13,627 nucleotides of DNA from Lachnospiraceae bacterium UBA3814 (lineage in GTDB: Bacteria > Bacillota > Clostridia > Lachnospirales > Lachnospiraceae), in contig DFEA01000019.1 of NCBI GenBank assembly GCA_002368575.1, forward strand, positions 232 through 13,858, in the 5' to 3' direction. Positions 1 through 6,432 of this stretch are shown here, piece by piece. Under the pieces are notes generated by a model. The model ran no database searches, was not told where the DNA came from, and saw only the letters and a list, made by a program, of their open reading frames with translations. A program made the translations under genes and the position numbers. How positions within the stretch are numbered: the stretch's first letter is position 1; the number at the start of each line of letters is the position of its first letter.

Positions 1-2
1 TT

Positions 3-65
3 TCTTATGATCAGCATATCCCTCACAGCCTTGAGGCATTAAACGATGCCCTGATTTTCAGATAA
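3..65 (+). CDS. 3' end of an unidentified plus-strand gene (partial)
   Basis: The frame starting at base 3 is open from the window edge and reads as 20 residues (start SYDQHIPHSL, end DALIFR) before a TAA stop at 63-65. The other two plus frames hit stops within the first 42 bases. The residue mix is protein-like, and a strong hairpin follows 20 bases after the stop, as expected at the end of a gene. The fragment is too short to assign a family, and I do not recognise it. The gene would converge on the EF-G-like gene on the opposite strand. It could also be a chance open frame. Confidence 0.45.
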   Translation, partial: SYDQHIPHSLEALNDALIFR

Positions 66-85
66 GTCATAAAATGTCATACAAT

Positions 86-118
86 AACAGGAGGGGGTCG
101 TCCGATCCCCCTCCTGTT
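86..118. terminator. Perfect 12-bp hairpin between convergent genes
   Basis: AACAGGAGGGGG (86-97) is exactly complementary to CCCCCTCCTGTT (107-118), with a 9-base loop. It lies between the end of the plus-strand gene fragment and the end of the minus-strand EF-G-like gene. The stem is very GC-rich. The T-tracts on either side are broken (a TTAT-type run on the minus strand, TCTTATAAA on the plus strand), so it is best read as a bidirectional terminator of moderate quality. Confidence 0.7.
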
Positions 119-161
119 CAGTCTTATAAATGCTCCTCAGCTATGTAATATACAAAGCAAA

Positions 162-174
162 CGGATCAGATCCG
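162..174 (-). terminator. Small hairpin just after the EF-G-like stop codon
   Basis: CGGATC (162-167) and GATCCG (169-174) form a near-perfect palindrome 13 bases past the minus-strand stop codon. On the minus strand it is followed by a short T-rich stretch (TTTGCTTTG). It may be a weak first terminator ahead of the stronger hairpin at 86-118. Because the arms are separated by one base, a real RNA hairpin would have only about 4-5 pairs. Confidence 0.3.
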
Positions 175-187
175 CTCATTATACTAT

Positions 188-2290
188 TCAGTCCTCTCCT
201 GCCTCATCGGTAAGCTTGCTGGCTCTTGCCGCAACCTCCTTCTCCTGAACATCAGAAGGTGCCTGCTCATAACGGATGAACTCGTACTCATAAACCCCTC
301 TGCCGCCGGTCATGGAACGAAGTATGGTGCAGTAGCCGTAAAGACCGGTCATGGGGATCTCCGCCTCTACCGTCGTCTTTCCGGAAACACCGGGCGTAGG
401 GTTCATTCCGAGCACTCTTCCGCGGCGCTTGTTAAGATCTCCCATAACGTCTCCGGTATAATCGTCCGGAACGGTTACCTTAAGGGAGGCAATGGGCTCA
501 AGCAGTACGGGTGAAGCGTCCATGATACCCTTTTTAAAGGCCTGGATCGTTGCCATCTTAAAGGCCTGCTCCGAAGAGTCCACCGGATGATAGGATCCGT
601 CGTAAAGTATCGCCTTTATGCCGACTACCGGATAGGCCGCGAGAGGGCCCTTAAGAACGGACTCGGCAAGTCCCTTTTCGACGGCGGGGAAATAGTTCTT
701 GGGAACCGCTCCTCCTACCACTACCTGCTCAAATTCATAAGCCTTATCCATTGATCCCAGAGGCTCAAATCTCATCTTGACATGACCGTACTGGCCGTGT
801 CCGCCTGACTGCTTCTTATACTTGCTCTCCACATCGGAGTTCTTTCTGATGGTCTCCCTGTAGGCGACCTTGGGCTGCATCAGCTCTATCTCACACTTAT
901 ATATGCTCTGAAGCTTGCTCTGCACGATCTCAAGATGCTGGTCGCCCATGCCGTAAAGAAGAGTCTGCCTGTTTTCGGCGTCGTTTACATTCTTTAATGT
1001 CAGATCCTCCTGCATCATCTTCTGAAGCGCGCTGGAGACCTTATCGATATCTCCCTTGTTCTTTGCGTTATACCTCATATAGGTATAAGGCTTGCTTATC
1101 TCGGTGGGAGTAAAGGTTACCGGTGTCGCCTTGGTGGAAAGCGTATCTCCGGTAGCTGTATTGGAAAGCTTGGGAATTGCTCCGATGTCGCCCGAATGAA
1201 GCTCAGGCACCTCGATCGGCTTGTTTCCTCTCAGTATATAGAGCTTTGAGATCCTTTCCTCTGTATCCTTATCGTAATTAAACAGGGTATCGTCGGATTT
1301 AATGACGCCCGAGCATACCTTGATCATCGAATATTTTCCGATGAAGGGATCCACTATGGTCTTCCATACATAAGCGGTCTTGGGCTTTGACTCATCATAA
1401 TCGGCCTCAAAGGTCTCGTTAGTCTTCCTGTTCGTACCGGAGATCTTTCTGGTATCCGGGCTCTTAAAGTACTTGATGACATCCTCAAGAAGGGTCCTTA
1501 CGCCCTGGCAGCTGATGCTGGAGCCGAAAAGCACGGGAACTATCAAGCCTTCATTTATGTTCTGCTTTACCGCCGCACGGATCTCTTCGGTGGAAAAGCT
1601 CTCTCCGGCAAAGTATTTCTCCATGAATTCCTCACTGGTCTCGGCAACGGCCTCCATGAGAGTATCCCTGTAGGACTCCAGAGAATCCTTAACATCTGCA
1701 GGGATGTCGCAGTCCGTGGTCTTTCCGTCCTTATCAAACTTATGGCCGGTCTCGCTTATGAGGCTTGCGTATCCGGTGATCTTGTCACCCTCCTTTATCG
1801 GAAGCATGAAGGGTGATACCTTATTGCCGTATTTCCCGGTAAGTTCCTCTAAAACCTTATCGAAATTCGCGTTATCAACATCCATATCGCTGACGAAGAT
1901 GATCTTGGGGAGCTTATCCTTATCACAGAGCTCAAGAGCCTTTTCTGCTCCGACCTCGAGACCTGCCTTACCGGAAACTACTATTACCGCACCCGCGGCA
2001 GCCCCCGCAGCCTCTTCTACCTCACCTACGAAATCGAAATAACCCGGAGTATCAAGGAAGTTTATCTTATTTCCCTCCCACTCGATCGGAACCACGCTGG
2101 TGCCTATTGAGAATTTACGCTTCTGCTCCTCCTTATCATAATCGGAAATGGTATTCCCGTCGCTTACCTTGCCCATACGGGAGGTAACCCCTGATAAAAA
2201 GGCACAGGCCTCTGCCAGCGTTGTCTTCCCTGCGCCGCCGTGTCCCATAATCACCACGTTCCTGATCTTGTCACCGGTATAAACATTCAT
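188..2290 (-). CDS. EF-G-like translational GTPase (elongation factor G paralogue)
   Basis: This 700-residue protein has the five-domain architecture of elongation factor G. The P-loop is GHGGAGKT (16-23), the G3 motif DTPGYFDF (80-87) and the domain IV loop SGGHGQYGHV (near 495). The Gly-Gly P-loop (canonical EF-G has GHxDAGKT) and DTPGY in place of DTPGH, which lacks the usual catalytic His, mark it as the EF-G-like/EF-G2 branch rather than the main fusA, which normally sits beside rpsL/rpsG/tuf. The G4 position reads SDMD (134-137) instead of NKxD. The branch is usually assumed to bind ribosomes, but its function is poorly defined. The start is supported by GGAGGAA (2301-2307) ten bases upstream. 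The gene appears monocistronic, with its own promoter, a gpmA terminator just upstream and hairpins downstream. Family assignment is confident; the exact role is not. Confidence 0.93.
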   Translation of the reverse strand: MNVYTGDKIRNVVIMGHGGAGKTTLAEACAFLSGVTSRMGKVSDGNTISDYDKEEQKRKFSIGTSVVPIEWEGNKINFLDTPGYFDFVGEVEEAAGAAAGAVIVVSGKAGLEVGAEKALELCDKDKLPKIIFVSDMDVDNANFDKVLEELTGKYGNKVSPFMLPIKEGDKITGYASLISETGHKFDKDGKTTDCDIPADVKDSLESYRDTLMEAVAETSEEFMEKYFAGESFSTEEIRAAVKQNINEGLIVPVLFGSSISCQGVRTLLEDVIKYFKSPDTRKISGTNRKTNETFEADYDESKPKTAYVWKTIVDPFIGKYSMIKVCSGVIKSDDTLFNYDKDTEERISKLYILRGNKPIEVPELHSGDIGAIPKLSNTATGDTLSTKATPVTFTPTEISKPYTYMRYNAKNKGDIDKVSSALQKMMQEDLTLKNVNDAENRQTLLYGMGDQHLEIVQSKLQSIYKCEIELMQPKVAYRETIRKNSDVESKYKKQSGGHGQYGHVKMRFEPLGSMDKAYEFEQVVVGGAVPKNYFPAVEKGLAESVLKGPLAAYPVVGIKAILYDGSYHPVDSSEQAFKMATIQAFKKGIMDASPVLLEPIASLKVTVPDDYTGDVMGDLNKRRGRVLGMNPTPGVSGKTTVEAEIPMTGLYGYCTILRSMTGGRGVYEYEFIRYEQAPSDVQEKEVAARASKLTDEAGED

Positions 2291-2312
2291 AGCTACACAC
2301 TTCCTCCATTAA

Positions 2313-2341
2313 AATATAGTTGATCTGAACAATCAATTCAA
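2313..2341 (-). promoter_or_regulatory. Candidate promoter of the EF-G-like gene
   Basis: On the minus strand, TTGAAT (2336-2341) and TATATT (2313-2318) are separated by exactly 17 bases, a good sigma-70/sigma-A match (4/6 and 5/6). It lies between the gpmA terminator and the EF-G-like start. The predicted transcript would begin near 2306, leaving a very short leader that starts at the ribosome-binding site. Confidence 0.5.
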
Positions 2342-2373
2342 AAAACACAACAGAGCATTGTGGAAAATTACAT

Positions 2374-2432
2374 AAAAAAAACAAATCCCCCCATGGCTCT
2401 GGTGACATTTTACTAAAAAACCGGGGGGATTT
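2374..2432 (-). terminator. Intrinsic terminator of gpmA
   Basis: On the minus strand, AAATCCCCCC (complement of 2423-2432) pairs perfectly with GGGGGGATTT (complement of 2383-2392), and GTTTTTTTT (2374-2382) follows. A 10-bp stem plus T8 tail 16 bases after the gpmA stop is a classic rho-independent terminator. The only odd feature is a 30-base loop (2393-2422). Confidence 0.9.
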
Positions 2433-2448
2433 CAATAAGTTTATATGG

Positions 2449-3195
2449 TTATTTTGCCTTACCCTGATTGGCTACGGCTTCCATCTTGGCCTTGAGAGCC
2501 TCCTGGTCGCCCAGATAATAGTGGTTTACGGCCTTGAAATTATCGTCAAATTCATAAACAAGGGGATCACCTGTGGGAATGTTCACTCCGATGATATCCT
2601 CATCCGAAATATTATCGAAGTATTTCACAAGAGCCCTTAAGGAATTGCCGTGTGCCGCGATTATTACTCTTTTCCCGGCCTGCATGTCCTTTTTGATGAC
2701 CTCATTAAAGAAGGGAACAGCCCTTTCTATGGTCGTTTCAAGGCTCTCATGAAGAGGAAGCACACTCTTGTCAACGTTTCTGAACATCTCCTGATTCTGC
2801 GGAGCTTCCGGGCTGTCAGGCTCAAGCGCGGGCGGCTTTACGTCAAAGGAACGTCTCCATATCTTGACCTGATCCTCACCGTATTTCTCGGCGGTCTCTG
2901 ACTTGTTGAGCCCCTGAAGAGCCCCGTAATGACGCTCATTAAGCTGCCAGGCCTTATTTACGGGTATCCAGTTCCTGTCCATCTCATCAAGGATGTGATT
3001 TAAGGTATGAATGGCTCTCTTAAGATATGAGGTGTAGGCCACGTCAAAATCATAGCCCTCCTCCTTTAATATCCTTCCTCCCTGCTTTGCCTCTTCATGA
3101 CCCTTTTCGCTCAGATCAACGTCATGCCAGCCGGTGAACAGGTTAAGCTTATTCCATTCGCTTTCACCGTGTCTTACAAGCACAAGCTTCATCAT
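2449..3195 (-). CDS. gpmA: 2,3-bisphosphoglycerate-dependent phosphoglycerate mutase
   Basis: This cytosolic glycolytic/gluconeogenic enzyme interconverts 3- and 2-phosphoglycerate through a phosphohistidine intermediate. At 248 residues it has the normal family length. The phosphohistidine motif LVRHGESEWN lies at 6-15 (His9), the catalytic-acid region ERHYGALQG at 87-95 (Glu87), the Arg pair at 114-115, and the second active-site His in AHGNSLRAL (His182). All expected catalytic residues are present, so it should be active. AGGAGG (3205-3210) stands upstream of a Met-Met pair (3195 and 3192); the first Met gives the better spacing. It has its own terminator and is separated by 202 bases from the gpmI-like gene, so it is probably transcribed alone. 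It is likely the cell's working mutase, since the neighbouring gpmI-like protein has altered catalytic residues. Confidence 0.97.
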   Translation of the reverse strand: MMKLVLVRHGESEWNKLNLFTGWHDVDLSEKGHEEAKQGGRILKEEGYDFDVAYTSYLKRAIHTLNHILDEMDRNWIPVNKAWQLNERHYGALQGLNKSETAEKYGEDQVKIWRRSFDVKPPALEPDSPEAPQNQEMFRNVDKSVLPLHESLETTIERAVPFFNEVIKKDMQAGKRVIIAAHGNSLRALVKYFDNISDEDIIGVNIPTGDPLVYEFDDNFKAVNHYYLGDQEALKAKMEAVANQGKAK

Positions 3196-3223
3196 AATGT
3201 CTGTCCTCCTTAAGAATAAACTG

Positions 3224-3250
3224 TAGTGAACGAAATAAATCCTTTCACTA
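3224..3250 (-). promoter_or_regulatory. 7-bp inverted repeat in the gpmA leader
   Basis: TAGTGAA (3224-3230) and TTCACTA (3244-3250) are perfect inverted arms around a 13-base spacer, 13 bases upstream of the gpmA ribosome-binding site. It could be an operator or a leader hairpin. No regulator can be named from the sequence. Confidence 0.35.
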
Positions 3251-3267
3251 TGATTGGTTATATTTAT

Positions 3268-3293
3268 AGTAAGCGGGATTTATTATGCTTACT
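3268..3293 (-). promoter_or_regulatory. 7-bp inverted repeat upstream of gpmA
   Basis: AGTAAGC (3268-3274) and GCTTACT (3287-3293) are perfect inverted arms around 12 bases. On the minus strand the second arm runs straight into ACTATAAATA, a plausible -10 region for gpmA, although no well-spaced -35 is visible. Overlap with a promoter would fit an operator; this is inference. Confidence 0.3.
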
Positions 3294-3321
3294 GTAAAAC
3301 CTGTTTTATAACATCCCGAAC

Positions 3322-3386
3322 CAATGTCATTAACTTGAGCTGCTATATGTTATGAACGACTCTGTGAGCTTAAGTTAATGACATTG
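3322..3386. repeat. 65-bp AT-rich inverted repeat (20-bp arms) after the gpmI-like gene
   Basis: The arm CAATGTCATTAACTTGAGCT (3322-3341) matches the reverse complement of 3367-3386 at 19 of 20 positions, with a 25-base centre (3342-3366). The element starts 12 bases past the gpmI-like stop codon. No T-tract follows on either strand and the stem is AT-rich, so it is not a standard terminator. Long, near-identical terminal arms around a short centre resemble a very small MITE or a paired remnant of transposon ends. No clear target-site duplication is visible in the flanks. It could still act as an RNA 3'-end stabiliser. Confidence 0.7.
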
Positions 3387-3397
3387 TTTCCCGGCAC

Positions 3398-4945
3398 TTA
3401 AATGGCTTTTAGGAGCAGGGTCCTTCCGGTCATCTCACGGGGCTTTTCAATGCCCATAATATCAAGTATCGTAGGCGCCACATCCGAAAGGCAGCCTCCC
3501 TCTCTCAGCACGTAATCCTCGTCATAATTCACAAGAAAAAAGGGAACGGGATTAGTCGTATGGGCCTTGAACTTCTCATTGTTGCCCGTAGTGATCTTCT
3601 CGGCGTTTCCATGATCCGAGCATAAAAACAGTACGCTGTCGGTTTCCTCAATTGCCTTCATCACCCTGAAAAGATTCTTGTCCACCGCTGAAAGCGCAGC
3701 CTTAAGCGCGGCCTCATCCGCAATATGTCCCATGATGTCAAGGTTTACATAATTTGCCGCAATAAAATCATACCTGCCTGACTGTATGGCCTTTATAAGC
3801 TCATCCGTGACCTCGGAGGTGCTCATCTCCGGCTTCTGGTCAAAGAAAGGGATTTTAGGGGAATCCACTATGACGGTATCAACGTTGTCATAGCTCTCCC
3901 AGGTGTTGCCCGCAAAGGCTCTTGTCAGATGGGAGGCACCCTCCGCCTCGGTTATGAGCGCGCATTTCAGGCCGTTTTTGTCAAGCCAGTCTATCAGGTT
4001 GTTCTCAATGAAATCCGGTTCAAAGGCAATGGAAACGTTTTCCGGCTCCTCATCATATCTTGAAAAGCAGGTGAAGAACACCTCAGGTCTCACATCCCTT
4101 TTAAACATCCGAAACTCTGAAGCGCAGAAGGCTCTGGTAAGCTCCTTTGCCCTGTCTGCCCGGAAATTGAAAAATATCACCGAATCATCATCATTGATCG
4201 TACCGACAGGAACACCGCCGTTTACTATAACGGTCGGAACTATATATTCATCGGTTTCGCCGCGAAGGTAGGCAGCCACTACCGCATCCTCGGCATTTGA
4301 GGCTTTATTTCCTTCTCCGTTCACCATTGCGTAATAGGCAAGCTTGATGCGGTCATAATTCCTGCTTCTGTCCATGGCATAGGCCCGTCCCATGACCGTT
4401 GCGATCTCCCCGACCCCGATCTCCCTCATCCTGTTCTGAAGGCTTTCAAGATAAAACAGGGCCGAGCTTTCGTCCGTATCCCTTCCGTCTAGGATGCAGT
4501 GTATATAGACCTTGTTTATATAATTTTTCCTGGCAAATTCAAGGAGAGCGTAAAGGTGGCTTAAATGAGAATGGACTCCGCCGTCGGAAACAAGCCCTAT
4601 TATGTGCAGACAGGAATCCCGCTGCCTGCAGAAGTCTATGGTCTTCTTAAGGACCTCGTTTTTCTCGAACAAACCGAACTGTATGTTTTTGGATATCCTT
4701 GTAAGCTCCTGATAGACGATACGCCCGGCACCGATGTTCATACAGCCCACCTCGGAATCCCCCGCCTGGCCGTTGGGAAGCCCTACCGCCATCCCGCTTG
4801 AAAGACCAAGGACGTAAGGGCACTCCTTTTTCATTGTATCAAACACCGGAGTATCGGTAATATTGAATATATCTACCTTTTTGTCCTTCTGTATCCCGAT
4901 CCCGTTCACGATGATCAGGATAGTCGGACTCTTTAAGGGACTCAC
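3398..4945 (-). CDS. GpmI-like (cofactor-independent phosphoglycerate mutase family) protein with altered active site
   Basis: The 515-residue protein has the length and collinear motifs of cofactor-independent phosphoglycerate mutase, an alkaline-phosphatase-superfamily di-metal enzyme. Conserved positions include nucleophile Ser64 (GDSEVG), His125 (GGVHSH), Arg155-Asp156, Arg187 and Arg193, Arg262/Arg265 (FRADRA), Asp403/His407, Asp444-His445 (SDHGNAE) and His462 (AHTTNPVP). Three usual residues differ. The metal-ligand Asp of the LDGFG motif is Asn14 (IVNGIG). The substrate-phosphate Lys of TEKxxHxT is Gly336 (AEGASHLT). The His after SEVG is Cys68. Residue roles come from knowledge of the Geobacillus enzyme. 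It starts with GTG, overlapping the PilZ stop as GTGA, and so is probably translationally coupled to it. It may be a low-activity mutase, a related phosphatase/mutase with a different substrate, or a pseudoenzyme. I leave the symbol blank for that reason. Confidence 0.9.
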   Translation of the reverse strand: MSPLKSPTILIIVNGIGIQKDKKVDIFNITDTPVFDTMKKECPYVLGLSSGMAVGLPNGQAGDSEVGCMNIGAGRIVYQELTRISKNIQFGLFEKNEVLKKTIDFCRQRDSCLHIIGLVSDGGVHSHLSHLYALLEFARKNYINKVYIHCILDGRDTDESSALFYLESLQNRMREIGVGEIATVMGRAYAMDRSRNYDRIKLAYYAMVNGEGNKASNAEDAVVAAYLRGETDEYIVPTVIVNGGVPVGTINDDDSVIFFNFRADRAKELTRAFCASEFRMFKRDVRPEVFFTCFSRYDEEPENVSIAFEPDFIENNLIDWLDKNGLKCALITEAEGASHLTRAFAGNTWESYDNVDTVIVDSPKIPFFDQKPEMSTSEVTDELIKAIQSGRYDFIAANYVNLDIMGHIADEAALKAALSAVDKNLFRVMKAIEETDSVLFLCSDHGNAEKITTGNNEKFKAHTTNPVPFFLVNYDEDYVLREGGCLSDVAPTILDIMGIEKPREMTGRTLLLKAI

Positions 4946-5280
4946 TGCTTTTTTGCCCCCTCAAACATATCATAGATATCTATCTTGCAGGCATCATGCT
5001 CCGTCATTCCTACGAAGGCCGCTCCGTAAAACGCTTCGTCATCCCTCATATCAGCCCTTGTGATATTTATAAAGCAGTTGATGGTCTCCTTTGTCCACAG
5101 GACCAGCTCCGCTTCATACATGGAATTGAGCTCCAGCTTCTGACTGCACTTAAAGCCGATACCCGTCTTTGAAAGATCCGTCACATCCACCGGGATCCTC
5201 TCATGCATTCTGCTGTCAAGCCTCTTAATGATGACATGAGCATTAAGGACTATTCTCTTCGCCTTTCTTTTTTCAACCAT
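4942..5280 (-). CDS. Stand-alone PilZ-domain protein (putative c-di-GMP receptor)
   Basis: This small 112-residue protein consists almost entirely of one PilZ domain. The c-di-GMP-binding signature is intact: RxxxR at 5-9 (RKAKR), then DxSxxG at 35-40 (DLSKTG), followed by the typical beta-barrel ending YGAAFVGM (85-92). There is no signal peptide, membrane segment or YcgR-N domain, so it is probably cytosolic and acts by binding a partner on sensing c-di-GMP. Its stop overlaps the GTG start of the gpmI-like gene, making that protein the obvious candidate partner. A strong promoter lies 43 bases upstream of the start. The ribosome-binding site is unusual, a run of seven G followed by AG only three bases from the ATG. 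The start is fixed by the need to include the RxxxR motif. Confidence 0.9.
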   Translation of the reverse strand: MVEKRKAKRIVLNAHVIIKRLDSRMHERIPVDVTDLSKTGIGFKCSQKLELNSMYEAELVLWTKETINCFINITRADMRDDEAFYGAAFVGMTEHDACKIDIYDMFEGAKKQ

Positions 5281-5300
5281 ATTCTCCCCCCCAAAAAAAA
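5281..5300 (-). promoter_or_regulatory. T8-G7 homopolymer leader containing the PilZ ribosome-binding site
   Basis: On the minus strand the 20 bases before the PilZ ATG read as eight T, seven G, then AGAAT. The G-run supplies the only Shine-Dalgarno-like element. Adjacent homopolymers in this position are prone to slippage and would change ribosome-binding strength or spacing. Confidence 0.6.
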
Positions 5301-5322
5301 CAAAAACCGATAAAACAAACTC

Positions 5323-5352
5323 ATTATACTAAAGAATACCGTTTGAGGTCAA
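5323..5352 (-). promoter_or_regulatory. Strong promoter of the PilZ / gpmI-like pair
   Basis: TTGACC (5347-5352) and a consensus TATAAT (5323-5328) on the minus strand are separated by 18 bases, 5/6 and 6/6 matches to a sigma-A promoter. The predicted start near 5316 gives a leader of about 36 bases. This makes the PilZ and gpmI-like genes an operon that can be expressed independently of queA upstream. Confidence 0.85.
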
Positions 5353-5365
5353 CAGGGTTTACCGC

Positions 5366-5380
5366 CATTGCAGGGCAATG
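5366..5380 (-). terminator. Short hairpin after queA without T-tail
   Basis: CATTGC (5366-5371) and GCAATG (5375-5380) are perfect arms around three bases, 8 bases beyond the queA stop. On the minus strand no T-run follows; the PilZ promoter begins instead. It may slow polymerase or protect the 3' end, but read-through from queA into the PilZ gene seems likely. Confidence 0.35.
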
Positions 5381-5388
5381 TCCCTAAG

Positions 5389-6432
5389 CTACAGGATCGC
5401 CATGGCGTCCCCGAAGGAGAAAAAACGGTAGCCGCTGCTTTTTGCCTCCTCATATGCGTTTAGCACCCTCTCTCTGCCTGCAAAGGCACTGACTAACATA
5501 AGAAGAGTAGACTCCGGAAGATGGAAATTCGTGATCAGACCGTCCATGACCCTGAAACGGTACCCGGGATAAATGAATATCCCGGTATCTCCGCTCTGAG
5601 CAACGACCCTTCCGTTTTCCAGAGCGGCGCTTTCAACGCTCCTGCAGGAGGTCGTGCCTACGCAGATGATCCTTCCGCCTGCGGCCCTTGCGTTATTTAT
5701 CTTAGCCGCGGCCTCCTCGGTTACGGTATAGTGCTCCGTATGCATATTGTGATCCAGGATATTCTCACACTTTACGGGACGAAAGGTGCCAAGTCCCACG
5801 TGCAGAGTAACATAAGCGGTTTGCACGCCCTTCTTCTGTATATTTTCAAGCAGCTCCGTGGTAAAGTGAAGACCCGCCGTGGGTGCCGCCGCGGAGCCCT
5901 CATATTTTGCGTATACCGTCTGATAGCGCTCCCTGTCCATGAGCTTATGGGTAATATACGGAGGCAGCGGCATTTCTCCAAGCCTGTCAAGAAGCTCTTC
6001 AAAAATCCCCTTATATTCAAATCTTACTATCCTGTTGCCGTCCTCCTTAAGCTCCTCGATCTCCGCCTTAAGCAGGCCGTCGCCAAACACTACCCGGGCG
6101 CCCTTTCTCAGCTTCCTTCCGGGGCGCACCAGTGTCTCCCACCGGTATTCGTCCACTCTTCTGAGCAGAAAGACCTCTATGCAGGCGCCTGTATCCTCCT
6201 TTGTCCCCAAAAGCCTTGCAGGTATGACTCTCGTATCGTTGAGCACCAGGCAGTCGCCGGGAACAAGCTCATCAAGGATATCGGAAAATATCCTGTGCCT
6301 TATCTCTCCGGTAGCCCTGTTCAAAAGCATAAGCTTTGACGAAGCCCTGTCAGTCAGCGGATCCTGAGCTATAAAGCTCTCAGGGAGCTCATAATGATAA
6401 TCTGAGGTTTTAAACCCGTCCCTTTCTATCAT
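5389..6432 (-). CDS. queA: S-adenosylmethionine:tRNA ribosyltransferase-isomerase
   Basis: QueA transfers and isomerises the ribose of S-adenosylmethionine onto 7-aminomethyl-7-deazaguanine at the tRNA wobble position, giving epoxyqueuosine for Asp, Asn, His and Tyr tRNAs. At 347 residues it matches the family. Family motifs are the N-terminal YHYELPESFIAQDP segment (12-25), NDTRVIPARL (65-74) and EGSAAAPTAGLHFT (178-191). The ATG overlaps the pheT stop as ATGA, so translation is probably coupled to pheT and there is no room for a separate promoter. It is the last gene of the yihY-pheS-pheT-queA cluster. The usual partner tgt is not in this window. The protein looks complete and functional. 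Confidence 0.97.
   Translation of the reverse strand: MIERDGFKTSDYHYELPESFIAQDPLTDRASSKLMLLNRATGEIRHRIFSDILDELVPGDCLVLNDTRVIPARLLGTKEDTGACIEVFLLRRVDEYRWETLVRPGRKLRKGARVVFGDGLLKAEIEELKEDGNRIVRFEYKGIFEELLDRLGEMPLPPYITHKLMDRERYQTVYAKYEGSAAAPTAGLHFTTELLENIQKKGVQTAYVTLHVGLGTFRPVKCENILDHNMHTEHYTVTEEAAAKINNARAAGGRIICVGTTSCRSVESAALENGRVVAQSGDTGIFIYPGYRFRVMDGLITNFHLPESTLLMLVSAFAGRERVLNAYEEAKSSGYRFFSFGDAMAIL

Noticed and set aside
5521..6339. Long plus-strand open frame (272 codons) opposite queA
   Set aside because: It is fully antisense to a well-conserved queA frame, has no ribosome-binding site, and its product has no recognisable domain.
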